A stretch of 64,000 nucleotides of DNA from Angiostrongylus vasorum (Eukaryota; Nematoda; Chromadorea; Rhabditida; Metastrongylidae): contig JADANN010000303.1 in assembly GCA_018806985.1 (NCBI GenBank), positions 1 through 64,000 on the forward strand. Direction: 5' to 3'. Both the position numbers and the translations under genes were made by a program. This document shows, piece after piece, positions 61,975-64,000 of the stretch; position 1 is the first letter of the stretch; each line of letters opens with the position of its first letter. The notes below the pieces were generated by a model. That model ran no database searches, had not been told where the DNA came from, and saw only the letters and a list, made by a program, of their open reading frames with translations.

Positions 61975-63010
61975 CGAGGCAGTGGAAGTAAGACAAGAAT
62001 GAGCCTCGTGATCGTATGGATGTGAGCAGCTGTGCAGAACTCTTTTTCGAAACCTTGTTTGCTCATGTCGTCATCGTTCATTCAGTTTTCTATTAACCCC
62101 TTAAGGAAGACTGGAGTAAACGGATCGACCCGAGAGACAATTAGCAGATTAAACAACGTATGTAAAATGTAGGACTTTTATAAAACAACGTGTGTGCCGG
62201 CTTTTAGTCAGGTATTAAGAGTATACTCTGATAAATTCGTGTTAAAAGCTAAGCTAATGTTCCGATTTTCACATCCAATTTTATTACGTTCAAGTGTTGT
62301 GCGATTCTTCACCAACACAACAGCTTGTTGGATTTTGCTAGCGAGAAAAATCCAGACGACATATCCTAACTTCATGTGGAGGGGAACAGGGATTTAGCAT
62401 TTTTAAGAGTTCTTAGTGCACTTGGTGAAAGGTTTAACCCATTGCTATTCCCTAACACAGTAAGTGTTTCATCTTACCTTGTGGAACAACCACCATAGTT
62501 TTGTAATTGGCCAAATTTCGAAGGGTTTCCAACTTCTGAGGCTTCAGAGAGTTCTTGTGCTACTATACTGCTTTTTATATATTCCTTTGCCATTTCTCTG
62601 CATAAATTCGAAACTTAGATGTAGACAGTGATCGCATGTGGCTCAAACGATACCTCGTTGGCGTGTTAACTCGAGTGTTTCTTTTGTCAAGTGCCCACAA
62701 GTTATTTTCAAACTTAGCTTCTTTAATAATTTCGAACTTGTTGGGGAAAGTGTCTCGAATTCGTTGTCTGTATTTTCGATAACGGCATTATTCCAAAAGC
62801 CGATTAATGTTTCGCAATTTACGATGGTTTTCTGACATTCCTGTCCTCAGTGCTGCGACTTTCTTTCTTTTTTTGTAGAAACAGATGCTTGCGAAAATGA
62901 AACTATGAGTCCACCGTGTGCCAATCTTTGGGATAGCGTTGATATCGGTTAGGCAAAACCACCAATTTGCTACGAAGTAATCAATTTCGTAGTACCATAG
63001 AAGTTTCTGA
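61975..63010 (-). mobile_element. RTE fragment, minus strand
   Basis: The minus frame 63033-62788 reads YFVANWWFCLTDINAIPKIG and KKRKKVAALRTGMSENHRK, equal to the endonuclease end and linker of other copies (NRRFCLTDMVV in the 15.5-18.3 kb element). The DNA down to 61975 matches the 16.55-17.68 kb sequence of that element, including the FRK...F..C block. The open stretches on the plus strand here are antisense shadows. Confidence 0.65.
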
Positions 63011-63407
63011 GGACCAGATCTATTATTCTTCATCGGTTCGATTTAACGATATGGGGGCAGAAGTGTCGACACGAGGGATAGAAGTGGTGCAGGTTGCCCC
63101 TAAATTGCGTCAAGTACTCCTCTACCATACAAAGGCAACAAAACCAAGGACTTCAACCGTAATATTATTTAATGGAGATATTCATAATTTACAGATAGAG
63201 CACCCGACTACTACACTGATAGTGTACAATTTCGTGTCCACCACCACACCATGCGGGTCCTTCGTTTCGCCTATCTCTCAGCTAGTTCTATCGATCAGGG
63301 CCATCAGCATTCACCCGTCAACGAGATTGGTCTGGGGAGCACATATCGGCATTGAACCTAGTTAAGCTGAGGCAATAGTTGAAATCACAATGTTTTGCCT
63401 TTTAAGG

Positions 63408-63600
63408 ACCCGCATGGTGAGGTGGTGAACGCGTTACTCCCCGGAAAGGACAATAGCGCGTTCGTTCCCCACCGCAAACACCTGCGGTCCGGAGTTTTGC
63501 AAATATCTCAGCAATCTTGTGGTTGTATTTCGTGTAATAACCTGCCATAAAAGGTACAGAAGGCAGAAAATAAAAGGCAAAACACTGTACAAGTTCACAC
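63408..63600 (+). mobile_element. SINE D copy (tRNA-headed)
   Basis: The head ATGGTGAGGTGGTGAACGCG with GCGCGTTCGTTCCCC is tRNA-like. It is followed by GGAGTTTTGCAAATATCTCA and GTGGTTGTATTTCGTG. The same core is present at 3880 and, inverted, near 53110. Confidence 0.55.
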
Positions 63601-64000
63601 AGAAAACACTTATGTACTGTCGGCAGAAGTGGAAGCTAACTGCCCATTTACTGCTTGAGTGAAATTATATCTCGTAATAGAAGGACAGTGCGAGCCATAA
63701 TCTATCGGAAGCGGAGGGTGCATCTACTTCAAATGAAACACACTTGATATTTGGTGCCGGCTGTAGTTTATTGTTTGTGGACACTGTAGACATTACTCCC
63801 TATCTCAGTACTCTACCATTTACAGATATAGATTTGGGATGTGAAGTAATAATACCTCTACACGCTAGGTTACGTATAAAGATCGCTAGTTTTTTAAAAA
63901 ACCTGTATACGCCTGCGGTTTATTGTTCTTTACTCCTTAATTCGTCAAGTTTTGCAGGAGAACCAGTTGACATATTTTTATGTTGTTATTGTTAACCTCT

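Noticed and set aside
62967..63365. Plus-strand frame of 132 codons
   Set aside because: It starts antisense inside an RTE fragment and ends before a SINE D copy. It has no splice or domain support.

Overview
The window is nuclear DNA of a metazoan, most probably a nematode. I infer this from AT-rich intergenic DNA, small exons split by very short introns (36 to 77 bases in several places) with pyrimidine-AG acceptors, and a dense load of RTE-type retrotransposons and tRNA-derived SINEs like those of strongylid/hookworm-type worms. The genus is inference only. There is no operon-style bacterial coding, rRNA, intact tRNA or CRISPR.

Host genes are sparse. The best supported is a minus-strand gene at 31.4-36.4 kb encoding a KH-domain RNA-binding protein of the FUBP/KSRP type. 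Ten exons join with fully consistent phases, and one exon carries a 15-copy, 39-base coding minisatellite. Weaker minus-strand models are a helical-repeat protein with a stromalin/SCC3-like register (4.9-5.7 kb, possible terminal exon at 2.56-2.70 kb), unidentified exon clusters at 13.3-14.7 kb, 21.0-22.7 kb and 44.9-45.5 kb, and a lone exon at 37.8 kb. A small two-exon plus-strand model lies at 55.0-55.4 kb.

The rest is largely mobile DNA. RTE copies or fragments lie at 14.8-18.3, 42.5-43.9, 46.1-47.2, 58.6-60.6 and 62.0-63.0 kb. Penelope-like remnants include a GIY-YIG domain at 8.2 kb and an RT fragment with YIDD at 26.7-27.1 kb; they form a large imperfect palindrome (7.1-9.0 kb) and a foldback (38.6-39.2 kb). 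A decayed mariner lies at 49.1-49.6 kb. SINE families are called here A (about 390 bases, shares its 3' end with the RTE), B (tRNA-headed, about 285 bases), C and D. A further repeat, E, occurs twice, and one copy is split by a truncated RTE flanked by a target-site duplication.

These parts are linked. The RTE and SINE A share a 3' tail, as expected if RTE machinery mobilises SINE A. SINEs A and B sit inside introns of the KH gene. The Penelope-like ends carry a repeated motif that folds as a hammerhead ribozyme, with a compensatory base-pair change between copies.
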